A stretch of 64,000 bases of DNA from Acidovorax benzenivorans (GCF_028680575.1 NZ_JAPCKI010000021.1:1-64000), one strand, 5' to 3'; positions 25,881-36,171 are shown, counted from the stretch's first letter. Notes: generated by a model from the sequence alone, not told the origin. Numbers and translations are program-made.

Positions 25881-28800
25881 ATGACGCAAATCCAACCCAA
25901 AGAGGGGTTCAACCTCTCCAAATGGGCGCTCGACCATCCCGCGCTCACCCGCTACCTCATGGTGGTGTTGATGCTGCTGGGCTTTGCGGCCTACTTCCAG
26001 CTGGGGCAGGACGAAGACCCGCCGTTCACCTTCCGCGCCATGGTGGTGCGCACCTACTGGCCCGGCGCCACGGCGCAGCAGGTGGCCGAGCAGGTCACCG
26101 ACAAGATCGAGCGCACGCTGCAAGAGGTGCCGTATGCCGACAAGATCCGCAGCTACTCCAAGCCCGGCGAGTCGCAGATCATTTTCCAGATCAAGGACTC
26201 GTCCAAACCCGGCGACGTGGCCAACGTCTGGTACAGCGTGCGCAAGAAGGTGGGCGACATGCGCTATACCTTGCCGCAGGGCATCCAGGGCCCGTTCTTC
26301 AACGACGACTTTGGCGATGTGTATGGCGTGATCTACGCGCTGGAGTCCGAGGGCTTCAGTTACGCAGAGCTCAAGCAGTTTGCCGATGACGCGCGCCAGC
26401 AGCTGCTGCGCGTGCCTGATGTGGCCAAGGTCGAGCTATTTGGCGTGCAGGACGAAAAACTCTTCATCGAGATCTCGCAAAAGCGGCTGTCGCAACTGGG
26501 CTTGGACATGAACCAGGTGCTGGCCCAGCTGGGCCAGCAAAACGCCGTGGAGAGCGCGGGCAGCATTCAGACCCCGCAAGACCAGGTGCAGGTGCGCGTG
26601 CAAGGCCAGTTCAACGCCATCGAGGACCTGCGCGCGATGCCGATCCGTGGCCCGTCGGGTGCGCAATTGCGCCTGGGAGATATCGCTGAAGTCAAGCGCG
26701 GATATGTGGACCCGGCCACCGTCAAGGTGCGCCACCAGGGGCGCGAGGTGATTGCGCTGGGTGTCTCCATGGCCAAGGGCGGCGACATCATTGCGTTGGG
26801 CAAGGCCCTGCACACCACCACCGACCGCATCGCTGGCACGCTGCCAGCGGGCGTGAAGCTGGTCAACGTGCAAGACCAGCCCAAGGCCGTATCCACCTCG
26901 GTGAATGAGTTCGTCAAGGTGCTGATCGAGGCCGTGGTGATCGTGCTGGCTGTGAGCTTCATTGCGCTGGGCCTGCACAAACGCCCCGGCAACCAGCCGC
27001 TGTGGAAGCGCTGGTACATCGACCCCCGCCCGGGGCTGGTGGTGGGCATCACCATCCCGCTGGTGCTGGCCGTGACCTTCCTGGCCATGTGGTACTGGGG
27101 CATCGGGCTGCACAAGATCTCGCTGGGCTCGCTCATCATTGCGCTGGGCCTGCTGGTGGACGACGCCATCATTGCGGTGGAGATGATGGTGCTCAAGCTC
27201 GAAGAGGGCTACGACAAGGTGCGCGCCGCCACGTTTGCCTACGAGATCACGGCCATGCCGATGCTCACCGGCACGCTGATCACGGCGGCGGGCTTTTTGC
27301 CCATCGGCTTGGCCAAGTCCACCACGGGCGAATACACGTTTGCGATTTTTGCCGTGACGGTGATTGCGCTGGTGCTCAGCTGGTTCGTGTCGGTCTACTT
27401 CGTTCCTTACCTCGGCACGCTGCTGCTCAAGGTGCCGCCTCACGTCTTGGCCGCTCAGGCCAACAAGGGCATCACGGACGACCCGCACGAGGTCTTTGAC
27501 AGCCCGTTCTACCGCAGCTTCCGCCGCCTGGTGGACTGGTGCGTGCAGCACCGTTGGCTGACCATTGGTGCCACGGTGCTGACGTTTGCGCTGGGCATTG
27601 TCGGCATGGGCAAGGTGCAGCAGCAGTTCTTCCCGGATTCCAGCCGGCCCGAGATCATGGTGGACATCTGGTTCCCCGAAGGCACATCGTTCGCGGGCAA
27701 CGAGGCCGTCACCAAGCGCGTGGAGCAGCGCCTGCTGTCCGAGCCAGGCGTGAACACGGTAAGCACGTGGGTGGGCTCTGGCGTGCCACGGTTTTATCTG
27801 CCGCTGGACCAGGTGTTCCCGCAGAGCAACGTGTCGCAGTTCATCGTGGTGCCGCAGGACCTGAAGGTGCGCGAATCGCTGCGTGTGAAGCTGCCCGCGC
27901 TGCTGGCGCAGGAGTTCCCGGAAGTGCGCGGGCGCGTCAAGCTGTTGCCCAACGGCCCGCCAGTGCCTTACCCCGTGCAGTTCCGCGTGGTGGGCCCCGA
28001 CCCGCTGGTGCTGCGCGAGCGTGCGGACGAGGTCAAGGCCCAGCTGCGGCAGAACCCCAACATGCGTGGCGTGAACGACAACTGGAACGAGTCCGTGAAG
28101 GTGCTGCGCCTGGAAGTGGACCAGGCCAAGGCGCGCGCCCTGGGCGTGACCAGCCAGTCCATCGCGCAGGCGTCCAAAACCATTCTGTCGGGTACGCAGG
28201 TGGGGCAGTACCGCGAGGGTGACAAGCTCATCGACATCTTGCTGCGCCAGCCGCTGGATGAGCGCAACGCCATCACCGACATTGCCAACGCCTATCTGCC
28301 CACGGCCTCGGGCAAGTCGATCCCGCTCACGCAGATCGCCAAGCCCGTGTTCACCTGGGAGCCGGGCGTGATGTGGCGCGAAAACCGCGACTACGCTATC
28401 ACCGTGCAGGGCGACGTGACCGAGGGCCTGCAGGGCGCGACCGTGACGGCGGCGCTGCAGCCTGCACTGAAGGAGATCGAGGGCAAATGGCACGCTGCAG
28501 GGCAGGGGGCCTATCGCATCGAAGTGGCCGGCGCGGTGGAGGAGAGTTCCAAGGGCACCAGCTCCATCGTGGCGGGGGTTCCCGTCATGCTGTTCCTGGT
28601 GTTCACGTTGTTGATGCTGCAATTGCACAGCTTCAGCCGTGCGTTCCTGGTGTACATCACCGGGTTCCTCGGAATTGCGGGGGTGTCGGCCGCACTGCTG
28701 CTGCTCAACCGTCCCTTCGGCTTTGTGGCGCTGCTGGGGGTGATTGCGCTCATGGGCATGATCCAGCGCAATTCGGTGATTCTGATCGACCAGATCGAGC

Positions 28801-29063
28801 AAGACCGCGCTCGGGGCGTGCCTGCCTGGGATGCCATCGTTGAGTCGGCCGTGCGCCGTCTGCGTCCCATTGTGCTCACGGCCGCTGCCGCCGTACTGGC
28901 CATGATCCCGCTGTCGCGCAGCGTGTTCTGGGGCCCGATGGCCGTGGCGATCATGGGCGGGCTGGTGGTGGCCACGGTGCTCACATTGCTGGCGCTGCCT
29001 GCGATGTACGCTGCCTGGTTCCGCGTCAAACGGCCTGCGCCAGACGTTCCTGGTGTTGCTTGA
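25881..29063 (+). CDS. RND-family efflux transporter, inner-membrane pump
   Basis: A 1060-residue pump of the AcrB-like superfamily with twelve expected TM segments and two large periplasmic loops. The TM4 proton-relay acidic pair is in LGLLVDDAIIAVEMM near residue 420, and MIQRNSVILIDQIEQ lies near residue 960. The N-terminus NLSKWALDHPALTRYLMV is standard. Family members export drugs, metals or solvents; the substrate cannot be read from sequence. It forms an operon with the preceding adaptor, and a good terminator follows at 29113. Confidence 0.94.
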   Translation: MTQIQPKEGFNLSKWALDHPALTRYLMVVLMLLGFAAYFQLGQDEDPPFTFRAMVVRTYWPGATAQQVAEQVTDKIERTLQEVPYADKIRSYSKPGESQIIFQIKDSSKPGDVANVWYSVRKKVGDMRYTLPQGIQGPFFNDDFGDVYGVIYALESEGFSYAELKQFADDARQQLLRVPDVAKVELFGVQDEKLFIEISQKRLSQLGLDMNQVLAQLGQQNAVESAGSIQTPQDQVQVRVQGQFNAIEDLRAMPIRGPSGAQLRLGDIAEVKRGYVDPATVKVRHQGREVIALGVSMAKGGDIIALGKALHTTTDRIAGTLPAGVKLVNVQDQPKAVSTSVNEFVKVLIEAVVIVLAVSFIALGLHKRPGNQPLWKRWYIDPRPGLVVGITIPLVLAVTFLAMWYWGIGLHKISLGSLIIALGLLVDDAIIAVEMMVLKLEEGYDKVRAATFAYEITAMPMLTGTLITAAGFLPIGLAKSTTGEYTFAIFAVTVIALVLSWFVSVYFVPYLGTLLLKVPPHVLAAQANKGITDDPHEVFDSPFYRSFRRLVDWCVQHRWLTIGATVLTFALGIVGMGKVQQQFFPDSSRPEIMVDIWFPEGTSFAGNEAVTKRVEQRLLSEPGVNTVSTWVGSGVPRFYLPLDQVFPQSNVSQFIVVPQDLKVRESLRVKLPALLAQEFPEVRGRVKLLPNGPPVPYPVQFRVVGPDPLVLRERADEVKAQLRQNPNMRGVNDNWNESVKVLRLEVDQAKARALGVTSQSIAQASKTILSGTQVGQYREGDKLIDILLRQPLDERNAITDIANAYLPTASGKSIPLTQIAKPVFTWEPGVMWRENRDYAITVQGDVTEGLQGATVTAALQPALKEIEGKWHAAGQGAYRIEVAGAVEESSKGTSSIVAGVPVMLFLVFTLLMLQLHSFSRAFLVYITGFLGIAGVSAALLLLNRPFGFVALLGVIALMGMIQRNSVILIDQIEQDRARGVPAWDAIVESAVRRLRPIVLTAAAAVLAMIPLSRSVFWGPMAVAIMGGLVVATVLTLLALPAMYAAWFRVKRPAPDVPGVA

Positions 29064-29112
29064 CCGATGGGGCGTCCGCATCAGGTAAAATAGAAGGTTG
29101 ACCGATTTCACG

Positions 29113-29147
29113 CAGGCGGCAGCTGAGGTTGCCGCCTGTTTGTTTGT
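29113..29147 (+). terminator. Rho-independent terminator after the RND operon
   Basis: Perfect 9-bp stem CAGGCGGCA/TGCCGCCTG with an 8-base loop, followed by TTTGTTTGT. It lies between the RND gene and the tRNA-Leu gene. Confidence 0.8.
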
Positions 29148-29153
29148 AGAACC

Positions 29154-29240
29154 GCGCGGGTGGCGAAATTGGTAGACGCACCAGGTTTAGGTCCTGACGC
29201 CAGCAATGGTGTGGGGGTTCGAGTCCCCCCCCGCGCACCA
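29154..29240 (+). tRNA. tRNA-Leu (anticodon UAG)
   Basis: An 87-nt class II tRNA with acceptor stem GCGCGGG/CCCGCGC, encoded CCA, D-loop GGCGAAATTGGTAGACGC, anticodon loop TTTAGGT, and T-arm GGGGGTTCGAGTCCCCC. A long variable arm is present. It is uninterrupted, unlike the Leu(UAA) gene at 36242. Its 3' end is 75 bases before tig. Confidence 0.95.
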
Positions 29241-29315
29241 CCCATGTGAGACTTTGCGGAACACGGCGCTGCTGCGCTGCAGCCAGCACGATCCACATTC
29301 ATAAGAGGAATAGCC

Positions 29316-30629
29316 ATGGCCGTTACTGTTGAAACCCTTGAGAAGCTCGAGCGCAAGATCACTCTGAGCGTGCCCGTCACCCTGATCCAGTCCGAAGTGG
29401 ACACGCGCCTCAAGCGCCTGGCCCGTACGGTCAAGATGGACGGTTTCCGTCCCGGCAAGGTGCCCATGAACGTGGTGGCCCAGCGCTATGGTTACTCGGT
29501 GCAGTACGAAGTGCTGAACGACAAGGTGGGTGAGGCGTTTGCCGTGGCTGCGAACGAAGCCAACCTGCGTGTAGCTGGCCAGCCCCGTATCACCGAAAAA
29601 GAAGGCGCACCCGAAGGTCAGGTGACTTTTGACGCCATCTTTGAAGTGTTCCCCGAAGTCAAGATTGCTGACCTGTCGGACGCCGAAGTCGAAAAACTGT
29701 CGTCCGAAGTGACGGACAGCGCCATCGACAAGACCATCGACATCCTGCGCAAGCAGCGCCGCAGCTTCGCCCAGCGCGCCATTGACGCCGCTGCCCAAGA
29801 CGGCGATCGCGTGACCGTGGACTTCGAAGGCAAGATCGACGGCGAGCCATTTGACGGCGGCAAGGCTGAAGACTTCCAGTTCCTGGTCGGCGAAGGCCAG
29901 ATGCTCAAGGAGTTCGAAGACGCCGTGCGTGGCATGAAGTCTGGCGAAAGCAAGACCTTCCCCCTGGCATTCCCCGCCGAATACCACGGCAAGGATGTCG
30001 CCGGCAAGACGGCCGACTTCCTCGTGACGATCAAGAAGATCGAAGCCGCCCACCTGCCTGAAGTGAACGACGCCCTGGCCAAGTCGCTGGGCATTGCCGA
30101 CGGTTCCGTTGAAGGCTTGCGCGCCGACATCAAGAAGAACCTGGAGCGTGAAGTCAAGTTCCGCTTGCTGGCCCGCAACAAGGCTGCCGTGATGGACGCC
30201 CTGGTGTCAAAGGCTGAGCTGGATCTGCCCAACTCCAGCATCCAGGCCGAGATCGCCCGTCTGCTCGAAGGTGCCCGCGCGGAGCTCAAGCAACGCGGCA
30301 TCAAAGACGCCGACAAGGCCGAAATCCCTGAAGACGTGTTCCGCCCCCAGGCTGAGCGCCGCGTGCGCCTGGGCCTGGTGCTGGCCGAGCTGGTGCGTGC
30401 CAACGAACTGCAGGCCAAGCCTGAGCAGCTCAAGGCCCACATCGACGAATTGGCTGCCAGCTACGAGAAGCCCGAAGACGTGGTGCGCTGGTACTTCGGT
30501 GATCGACAGCGCCTGGCCGAAGTCGAAGCCGTTGTCATCGAAAACAACGTGACCGACTTCGTGCTGTCCAAGGCCAAGGTGGTCGAGAAGGCCATCTCCT
30601 TCGACGACCTGATGGCGCAACAGGGCTGA
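29316..30629 (+). CDS. tig: trigger factor
   Basis: Ribosome-associated chaperone and peptidyl-prolyl isomerase of 437 residues. The N-terminal domain has the ribosome-docking motif DGFRPGKVP near residue 45. The central FKBP-type domain runs from about 160 ([20 protein letters not shown]) to 245, and the helical C-terminal domain follows. The ATG at 29316 is preceded by AGAGGA. It is the first gene of the tig-clpP-clpX-lon protein-quality cluster common in proteobacteria. Confidence 0.97.
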   Translation: MAVTVETLEKLERKITLSVPVTLIQSEVDTRLKRLARTVKMDGFRPGKVPMNVVAQRYGYSVQYEVLNDKVGEAFAVAANEANLRVAGQPRITEKEGAPEGQVTFDAIFEVFPEVKIADLSDAEVEKLSSEVTDSAIDKTIDILRKQRRSFAQRAIDAAAQDGDRVTVDFEGKIDGEPFDGGKAEDFQFLVGEGQMLKEFEDAVRGMKSGESKTFPLAFPAEYHGKDVAGKTADFLVTIKKIEAAHLPEVNDALAKSLGIADGSVEGLRADIKKNLEREVKFRLLARNKAAVMDALVSKAELDLPNSSIQAEIARLLEGARAELKQRGIKDADKAEIPEDVFRPQAERRVRLGLVLAELVRANELQAKPEQLKAHIDELAASYEKPEDVVRWYFGDRQRLAEVEAVVIENNVTDFVLSKAKVVEKAISFDDLMAQQG

Positions 30630-30691
30630 TAGGCCCTGGCTGGGCGGCTTGCCTTGTGCAATCGCCCAGTTTTGGTTGTCAAGACACACCA

Positions 30692-30719
30692 GGGGCTTGT
30701 GCTTTCGTGCACAAGCCCC
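30692..30719 (+). terminator. strong hairpin between tig and clpP
   Basis: Perfect 11-bp stem GGGGCTTGTGC/GCACAAGCCCC with loop TTTCGT, followed by AATTCATTT. The tail is only partly U-rich, so it may be a terminator, an attenuator or an mRNA-stabilising hairpin. Confidence 0.65.
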
Positions 30720-30761
30720 AATTCATTTCTGGGTACAGTACCTGCTTGACTGGAGAAATAC

Positions 30762-31370
30762 ATGAGCGCATTGGAAACACAAGGCCTGGGCATGGTCCCC
30801 ATGGTCATCGAGCAGTCGGGCCGTGGCGAACGGTCCTATGACATCTACTCGCGCCTGCTCAAGGAGCGCGTGATTTTTCTGGTGGGTCCGGTCAATGACC
30901 AGACCGCCAACCTCGTGGTGGCGCAACTGCTGTTTCTGGAGAGCGAAAACCCTGACAAGGACATTTCGTTCTACATCAATTCCCCGGGCGGTTCGGTGAG
31001 CGCAGGCATGGCGATTTTTGACACCATGAACTTCATCAAGCCCGATGTCTCGACCTTGTGCACCGGCATGGCGGCGAGCATGGGCGCGTTCCTGCTGGCA
31101 GCTGGGGCCAAGGGCAAGCGTTTTGCGCTGCCCAACTCCAAGGTCATGATCCACCAACCTTTGGGTGGCATGCAAGGCCAGGCGACCGAGATCGAGATCC
31201 ACGCCCGTGAGATTCTCAAGACCCGCGAGCAGCTCAACAAGATCCTGGCCGAGCGTACCGGCCAGCCTCTGGAGAAGATCCAGCGTGATACCGAGCGTGA
31301 CTATTTCCTGTCGGCCGACGAGGCCAAGGACTATGGTTTGGTCGATCAGGTGATCAGCCAACGCGCCTGA
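30762..31370 (+). CDS. clpP: ATP-dependent Clp protease proteolytic subunit
   Basis: A 202-residue serine protease forming the ClpP tetradecamer. The catalytic triad is visible: Ser in [12 protein letters not shown] near residue 107, His in MIHQPLGG near 132, and Asp in RDTERDYF near 181. The ATG at 30762 follows GGAG. It works with ClpX, encoded next. Length is normal. Confidence 0.98.
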   Translation: MSALETQGLGMVPMVIEQSGRGERSYDIYSRLLKERVIFLVGPVNDQTANLVVAQLLFLESENPDKDISFYINSPGGSVSAGMAIFDTMNFIKPDVSTLCTGMAASMGAFLLAAGAKGKRFALPNSKVMIHQPLGGMQGQATEIEIHAREILKTREQLNKILAERTGQPLEKIQRDTERDYFLSADEAKDYGLVDQVISQRA

Positions 31371-31389
31371 TCGCCCGAGGGCGATGAAG

Positions 31390-31426
31390 CGGCGTTTTCC
31401 CGTGGGGAAGACGCCGTTTTTTATTT
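31390..31426 (+). terminator. Rho-independent terminator between clpP and clpX
   Basis: A 12-bp stem, CGGCGTTTTCCC paired with GGGAAGACGCCG (one G-U pair), loop GTG, then TTTTTTATTT. This is a canonical terminator inside the clpP-clpX interval. clpX therefore needs read-through or its own promoter in the roughly 45 bases that follow. Confidence 0.88.
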
Positions 31427-31472
31427 GGTTATCATCCCGACAACTTTCCGAAACAAGCAAGGCATTGCCCCC

Positions 31473-32738
31473 ATGGCCGAGAAAAAAGGCTCTTCCAGCG
31501 AAAAAACCCTTTACTGCTCTTTCTGCGGCAAAAGCCAGCACGAAGTGAAGAAGCTGATCGCCGGTCCGTCGGTCTTTATCTGCGACGAGTGCATTGACCT
31601 GTGCAACGAGATCATCCGCGACGAACTGCCGGCCGGTGATCTGGCCCGCGAAGGTCGCAGCGACCTGCCCACGCCGGTCGAGATCAAGACCAACCTTGAC
31701 AACTACGTGATTGGCCAGGACGTGGCCAAGCGCACGCTGGCGGTCGCGGTGTACAACCACTACAAGCGCCTGCGCCACAAGGACAAGGCCCACAAGGACG
31801 ATGTGGAGCTGTCCAAGAGCAACATCCTGCTGATTGGCCCCACGGGCTCTGGCAAGACGTTGCTGGCCCAGACCCTGGCGCGCATGCTGGACGTACCGTT
31901 TGTGATGGCCGACGCCACCACGCTGACCGAGGCCGGCTATGTGGGCGAGGATGTGGAAAACATCGTCCAGAAGCTGCTGCAAAGCTGCAACTACGAGGTC
32001 GAGCGCGCTCAGCGTGGCATCGTCTACATCGACGAGATCGACAAGATCTCGCGCAAGTCGGATAACCCCAGCATCACGCGTGATGTGTCGGGTGAGGGCG
32101 TACAGCAGGCGCTGCTCAAGCTCATCGAAGGCACCATGGCCAGCGTGCCACCACAAGGTGGTCGCAAGCACCCCAACCAGGACTTTCTGCAGATCGACAC
32201 GACCAACATCCTGTTCATCTGCGGTGGTGCGTTCGCAGGGTTGGAGAAGGTCATCGAGAACCGCACCGAGGCCTCGGGTATCGGGTTCGGCGCTTCGGTC
32301 AAGAGCAAGAAGCAGCGTTCGCTGACCGAGGTGTTCACCGAGATCGAGCCCGAAGACCTGATCAAGTTCGGCCTGATTCCTGAGCTGGTGGGACGTATGC
32401 CTGTGGTGACGGCCCTGGCTGAGCTGAGCGAAGACGCCTTGGTGCAGATACTGACCGAGCCCAAGAATGCGCTGGTCAAGCAGTACAGCAAACTCCTGGC
32501 GATGGAAGGTGTGGACCTCGAAATCCGCCCCGCAGCCCTGAAAGCCATTGCCCGCAAGGCGCTGGCACGCAAGACAGGCGCCCGGGGCCTGCGTTCCATC
32601 CTGGAGCAATCGCTGATCGGTACGATGTTCGACCTGCCCAATACGAGCAATGTCGAGAAGGTGGTGGTGGACGAATCCACCATCGAAGAAAACAAGCCGC
32701 CGCTGCTCGTATACCGCGAAGCGGCCAAGAAGGCCTGA
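31473..32738 (+). CDS. clpX: ATP-dependent Clp protease ATP-binding subunit
   Basis: AAA+ unfoldase of 421 residues. The N-terminal zinc-binding domain has Cys pairs in YCSFCGKS and [10 protein letters not shown]. Walker A is [13 protein letters not shown] near residue 118, Walker [11 protein letters not shown] near 185, and the IGF loop for ClpP docking is SGIGFGA near residue 270. The start is ATG 31473 ([10 protein letters not shown]). Confidence 0.98.
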   Translation: MAEKKGSSSEKTLYCSFCGKSQHEVKKLIAGPSVFICDECIDLCNEIIRDELPAGDLAREGRSDLPTPVEIKTNLDNYVIGQDVAKRTLAVAVYNHYKRLRHKDKAHKDDVELSKSNILLIGPTGSGKTLLAQTLARMLDVPFVMADATTLTEAGYVGEDVENIVQKLLQSCNYEVERAQRGIVYIDEIDKISRKSDNPSITRDVSGEGVQQALLKLIEGTMASVPPQGGRKHPNQDFLQIDTTNILFICGGAFAGLEKVIENRTEASGIGFGASVKSKKQRSLTEVFTEIEPEDLIKFGLIPELVGRMPVVTALAELSEDALVQILTEPKNALVKQYSKLLAMEGVDLEIRPAALKAIARKALARKTGARGLRSILEQSLIGTMFDLPNTSNVEKVVVDESTIEENKPPLLVYREAAKKA

Positions 32739-32864
32739 GAAGACCGGAGCGGGCGCCTTGTTGTCGCCCTTTGAACCATCAACCCTTGCGCCAGTACGGC
32801 TGCGTGCAAGGGTTGAAAATCCCCACATGTGGACCCACTTCCACAGAGCACTTTGAGGATTTCC

Positions 32865-35306
32865 ATGTCCGGACATACCCCCCTGCCAGCCACCCCCATC
32901 GACCTGCCCCTATTGCCTTTGCGCGATGTGGTGGTGTTCCCCCACATGGTGATCCCGCTTTTTGTGGGTCGCCCCAAGAGCATCAAGGCCCTGGAGATGG
33001 CCATGGAGGCCGACCGCCGCATCATGCTGGTGGCCCAAAAAGCCGCCGCCAAAGATGAGCCATCGGTGGAAGACATGTTTGATGTGGGATGTGTCTCCAC
33101 CATCTTGCAGATGCTCAAGTTGCCCGACGGTACCGTGAAGGTGTTGGTGGAAGGCCAGCAACGTGCCCTCGTAACTTCCATTGAAGATGCCGAGACGCAT
33201 TTCATGGCCACCGTGACGCCGGTGGAGGCGACACCTGAAGCCAACAAGCCCAGCGAAATCGAAGCCCTGCGCCGCGCGGTGATGCAGCAGTTTGACCAGT
33301 ACGTCAAACTCAACAAGAAGATCCCGCCCGAGATCCTGACCTCCATCTCCAGCATTGACGACCCCGGCCGGTTGGCCGACACCATCGCCGCGCACCTGCC
33401 CCTCAAGCTTGAGAACAAGCAGGTGGTGCTGGACCTGTCGGACGTGAAGGCGCGCCTCGAAAACCTGTTCGAGCAGCTCGATCGCGAGGTGGACATCCTC
33501 AACGTGGACAAGAAAATCCGCGGCCGCGTGAAGCGCCAGATGGAGAAGAACCAGCGCGACTTCTACCTGAACGAGCAAGTCAAGGCCATCCAGAAAGAGC
33601 TGGGTGAGGGCGACGAAGGCGCCGACATCGAGGAGATCGAGAAAAAGATCAAGCTGGCCAAGATGCCTGCCGAGGCTCGCAAGAAGGCCGAGGCCGAGCT
33701 CAAGAAGCTCAAGCTGATGTCGCCCATGTCGGCCGAGGCGACGGTGGTACGCAACTACATCGATGTGCTCACCGCGCTGCCATGGAGCAAGAGGACCAAG
33801 ATCAAGCACGACCTGGTGAATGCCGAGGGCGTGCTCAACGAAGACCATTTCGGCCTCGACAAGGTCAAGGACCGCATCCTTGAATACCTCGCGGTGCAGC
33901 AGCGCGTGGACAAGGTCAAGGCGCCTATCCTGTGCCTGGTGGGACCTCCTGGCGTGGGCAAAACCTCGTTGGGGCAGTCGATCGCCAAGGCCACGGGTCG
34001 CAAGTACGTGCGCATGGCGCTGGGTGGCATGCGCGATGAGGCCGAGATCCGTGGGCACCGCCGCACTTACATCGGCGCGCTGCCGGGCAAGGTGCTGCAG
34101 AGCCTTTCGAAGGTGGGCACGCGCAATCCGCTGTTCCTGCTGGATGAGATCGACAAACTGGGCACCGACTTCCGGGGCGACCCGTCGAGTGCCCTGCTGG
34201 AGGTGCTGGACCCCGAGCAAAACCATACCTTTGGCGATCACTACGTTGAGGTGGACTTCGACCTGAGCGATGTGATGTTCGTTGCCACATCAAACTCAAT
34301 GAACATTCCGCCTGCGCTGCTCGACCGCATGGAAGTGATCCGCCTGTCGGGGTACACCGAGGATGAGAAGACCAGCATCGCCATGAAGTACCTGCTGCCC
34401 AAGCAGCTCAAGAACAACGGCGTAAAGGACGAAGAGCTGCTCATCACCGAGCCTGCGGTGCGCGACATGGTGCGCTACTACACGCGTGAGGCGGGCGTGC
34501 GCTCGCTGGAGCGCGAGCTGTCCAAAATTTGCCGCAAGGTGGTCAAGGGCCTGCAACTCAAGAAGCTGGAGCCACAGGTGATCGTCACGGCTGACAACCT
34601 GCCTGACTTTTTGGGCGTGCGCAAGTATTCCTACGGCCGTGCCGAGCTGCAAAACCAGATAGGGCAGGTGGTGGGACTGGCTTGGACCGAGGTGGGTGGC
34701 GACCTGTTGACCATCGAGGCGGCGATCATGCCTGGCAAGGGGGTGATCACACGCACGGGTTCGCTGGGGGATGTGATGAAGGAATCCGTGGAGGCCGCTC
34801 GCACCGTGGTGCGTAGCCGCGCGCGCATGCTGGGTATCAAGGACGAAATGTTCGAAAAGCGCGACATTCACATTCACGTGCCAGATGGTGCCACGCCCAA
34901 GGATGGCCCGAGTGCGGGAGCTGCGATGACCACGGCGTTTGTTTCGGCGCTCACAGGCATTCCGGTGCGCGGTGACGTGGCCATGACGGGCGAGATCACG
35001 CTGCGTGGCGAGGTCACGGCCATCGGTGGCCTCAAGGAAAAGCTGCTGGCCGCGTTGCGGGGTGGCATCAAGACCGTGCTGATCCCTGAAGAGAACGTGA
35101 AAGACCTGACCGAGATTCCGGACAACGTCAAGAGCGGCTTGGAGATCGTGCCCGTGCGGTGGATCGACAAAGTGCTGGAGGTAGCGCTGGAGAGCAAGCC
35201 TGTGCCGTTGACGGATGAAGAGGTTGCCGTGGCGGCCGCTGCGGTACCTGTGCCGACGGACAAGGCGACCGTGTCGTCCGCCGCTGCCGATGGATTGAAA
35301 CATTGA
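32865..35306 (+). CDS. lon: ATP-dependent protease La
   Basis: Classical Lon of 813 residues from ATG 32865 ([10 protein letters not shown]). It has the LAN substrate domain beginning [18 protein letters not shown], the AAA+ domain with [12 protein letters not shown] near residue 360, and the C-terminal protease domain with the nucleophile Ser in [11 protein letters not shown] near 685 and the dyad Lys in [10 protein letters not shown] about 43 residues later. It degrades misfolded and regulatory proteins. A weak hairpin GGGCG/CGCCC at 32751-32769 precedes it. A second, different Lon-type gene is at 220. Confidence 0.98.
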   Translation: MSGHTPLPATPIDLPLLPLRDVVVFPHMVIPLFVGRPKSIKALEMAMEADRRIMLVAQKAAAKDEPSVEDMFDVGCVSTILQMLKLPDGTVKVLVEGQQRALVTSIEDAETHFMATVTPVEATPEANKPSEIEALRRAVMQQFDQYVKLNKKIPPEILTSISSIDDPGRLADTIAAHLPLKLENKQVVLDLSDVKARLENLFEQLDREVDILNVDKKIRGRVKRQMEKNQRDFYLNEQVKAIQKELGEGDEGADIEEIEKKIKLAKMPAEARKKAEAELKKLKLMSPMSAEATVVRNYIDVLTALPWSKRTKIKHDLVNAEGVLNEDHFGLDKVKDRILEYLAVQQRVDKVKAPILCLVGPPGVGKTSLGQSIAKATGRKYVRMALGGMRDEAEIRGHRRTYIGALPGKVLQSLSKVGTRNPLFLLDEIDKLGTDFRGDPSSALLEVLDPEQNHTFGDHYVEVDFDLSDVMFVATSNSMNIPPALLDRMEVIRLSGYTEDEKTSIAMKYLLPKQLKNNGVKDEELLITEPAVRDMVRYYTREAGVRSLERELSKICRKVVKGLQLKKLEPQVIVTADNLPDFLGVRKYSYGRAELQNQIGQVVGLAWTEVGGDLLTIEAAIMPGKGVITRTGSLGDVMKESVEAARTVVRSRARMLGIKDEMFEKRDIHIHVPDGATPKDGPSAGAAMTTAFVSALTGIPVRGDVAMTGEITLRGEVTAIGGLKEKLLAALRGGIKTVLIPEENVKDLTEIPDNVKSGLEIVPVRWIDKVLEVALESKPVPLTDEEVAVAAAAVPVPTDKATVSSAAADGLKH

Positions 35307-35313
35307 CGCAAAA

Positions 35314-35335
35314 TTTTTTGGGGACCCCCAAAAAA
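35314..35335. promoter_or_regulatory. AT/GC palindrome after lon
   Basis: TTTTTTGGGG is separated by AC from CCCCAAAAAA, a nearly perfect palindrome starting 8 bases after the lon stop. The T-run on the left would make it a terminator for minus-strand transcripts, but none is expected here. It may stabilise or end the lon transcript as a stem with a small loop. Confidence 0.45.
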
Positions 35336-35393
35336 TGCGCTACAATTCATTCCATCGCAGCAAACGTTGTACAATGTGAGGCTTCGGTAAAAT

Positions 35394-35469
35394 GCGGGAA
35401 TAGCTCAGTTGGTAGAGCGCAACCTTGCCAAGGTTGAGGTCGAGAGTTCGAGACTCTTTTCCCGCTCCA
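35394..35469 (+). tRNA. tRNA-Gly (anticodon GCC), copy 1
   Basis: 76 nt including encoded CCA: acceptor GCGGGAA/TTCCCGC, anticodon loop TTGCCAA, T-arm GAGAGTTCGAGACTC. A TACAAT -10-like box is at 35370. It is identical in sequence to the copy at 35776. Confidence 0.97.
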
Positions 35470-35477
35470 ATTTCCAC

Positions 35478-35508
35478 AAAAAAGGGAAGCAGTTGCTTCC
35501 CTTTTTTG
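35478..35508 (+). terminator. terminator after tRNA-Gly copy 1
   Basis: Stem AAAAAAGGGAAGCA paired with TGCTTCCCTTTTTT around a GT-containing loop, ending in a U-run. A near-identical terminator follows the second tRNA-Gly copy. Confidence 0.85.
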
Positions 35509-35528
35509 TCAAAGGAATGCGAATTCCT

Positions 35529-35602
35529 GGCGCGGTAGCAAAGCGGTTATGCCCCGGATTGCAAATCCGGTTAGTCCGGTTCGACTCCGGACCGCGCCTC
35601 CA
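35529..35602 (+). tRNA. tRNA-Cys (anticodon GCA)
   Basis: 74 nt with encoded CCA: acceptor GGCGCGG/CCGCGCC, anticodon stem-loop CCGGATTGCAAATCCGG, T-arm CCGGTTCGACTCCGG. It lies between the two tRNA-Gly copies. Confidence 0.96.
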
Positions 35603-35718
35603 GATACGATCTGCAGTGGTAGTGCGATAAAGCCCTCAGGGCTCAACGCAAACAAGGGTCGTATCGTTGGATGGTTAGATTTTTTTGGCTTGCAATCGAA
35701 TACGGCCAAAAATAGCGA

Positions 35719-35724
35719 TATAAT
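35719..35724 (+). promoter_or_regulatory. -10 box of the second tRNA-Gly gene
   Basis: TATAAT is followed by TTGAGGCTTG; the first tRNA-Gly has TACAAT and then GTGAGGCTTC at the matching place. No convincing -35 box at 17 bases is seen. Confidence 0.5.
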
Positions 35725-35775
35725 TTGAGGCTTGCTGATAAGCGCTGACGGAAACGCTGGTGAACTCAAGCAAAT

Positions 35776-35851
35776 GCGGGAATAGCTCAGTTGGTAGAGC
35801 GCAACCTTGCCAAGGTTGAGGTCGAGAGTTCGAGACTCTTTTCCCGCTCCA
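35776..35851 (+). tRNA. tRNA-Gly (anticodon GCC), copy 2
   Basis: 76 nt, identical to the copy at 35394-35469 including encoded CCA. The two copies and their downstream hairpins look like a duplication kept similar by gene conversion. Confidence 0.97.
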
Positions 35852-35857
35852 TATTTG

Positions 35858-35885
35858 AAAAGGGAAGCTTAGGCTTCCCTTTTTT
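35858..35885 (+). terminator. terminator after tRNA-Gly copy 2
   Basis: AAAAGGGAAGC/GCTTCCCTTTT stem with loop TTAG and a further U-run. Clear Rho-independent terminator. Confidence 0.88.
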
Positions 35886-36004
35886 CTTGGTGGTGCAGGG
35901 CGTGCTGTTTTCAAGCAGCAGCCGTGGCCAGAGAGACAACAGGGCATTGCGCGCGTGCGCGGCCCGGGTTACGCTGCGACGCAGGTGTGCGCTCAGCAGC
36001 CGGC

Positions 36005-36043
36005 GCCCCGATGGTGAAATTGGTAGACACTGCGGACTTAAAA
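36005..36043 (+). pseudogene. 5' half of host tRNA-Leu (UAA), cut at the anticodon loop
   Basis: GCCCCGATGGTGAAATTGGT is followed by AGACACTGCGGACTTAAAA: acceptor 5' strand GCCCCGA, a normal Leu D-arm, anticodon stem GCGGA and the whole loop CTTAAAA with anticodon TAA. A proper tRNA would continue TCCGC, but the sequence turns to CCTCC and no variable arm, T-arm or matching acceptor strand (TCGGGGC) follows. It is therefore a broken gene whose break is at the 3' edge of the anticodon loop. I read it as the attachment junction of the ICE. The missing 3' half should be at the far ICE end, outside the window. Confidence 0.82.
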
Positions 36044-36148
36044 CCTCCTTTGTCAAGTCTTCTTCTTTGCGAGGGAGTGGCCCGCAAAGCTAGGATTGGC
36101 GCGGGTTTCCAGGCATTCAGGTGCGCAGCCTGAGTTGGTCTGTTGGAC

Positions 36149-36171
36149 GGCTAGGAGCCAGCTAGGAGCCA
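36149..36171. repeat. direct repeats near the ICE end
   Basis: GCTAGGAGCCA occurs twice in tandem. Nearby, CTTTGCG at 36065 and CGCAAAG at 36083 form an inverted repeat, and GCCCG/CGGGC arms lie near 36205-36222. Repeats close to an attachment site could be integrase arm-binding or excisionase sites. The rest of 36044-36241 holds no gene. Confidence 0.5.

Noticed and set aside
26436..29111. Long minus-strand open frame of 891 codons opposite the RND pump
   Set aside because: It is His/Arg/Gln-rich and has no family motif; it is the antisense shadow of a clear RND gene in high-GC DNA.
30723..32876. Minus-strand frame of 717 codons opposite clpP-clpX
   Set aside because: Antisense shadow of two highly conserved genes, with no independent motif or ribosome site.
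35314..35335. T6G4-C4A6 palindrome as a classical lon terminator
   Set aside because: The U-run is on the wrong side of the stem for plus-strand termination and the loop is only two to four bases, so it is listed only as a palindrome.
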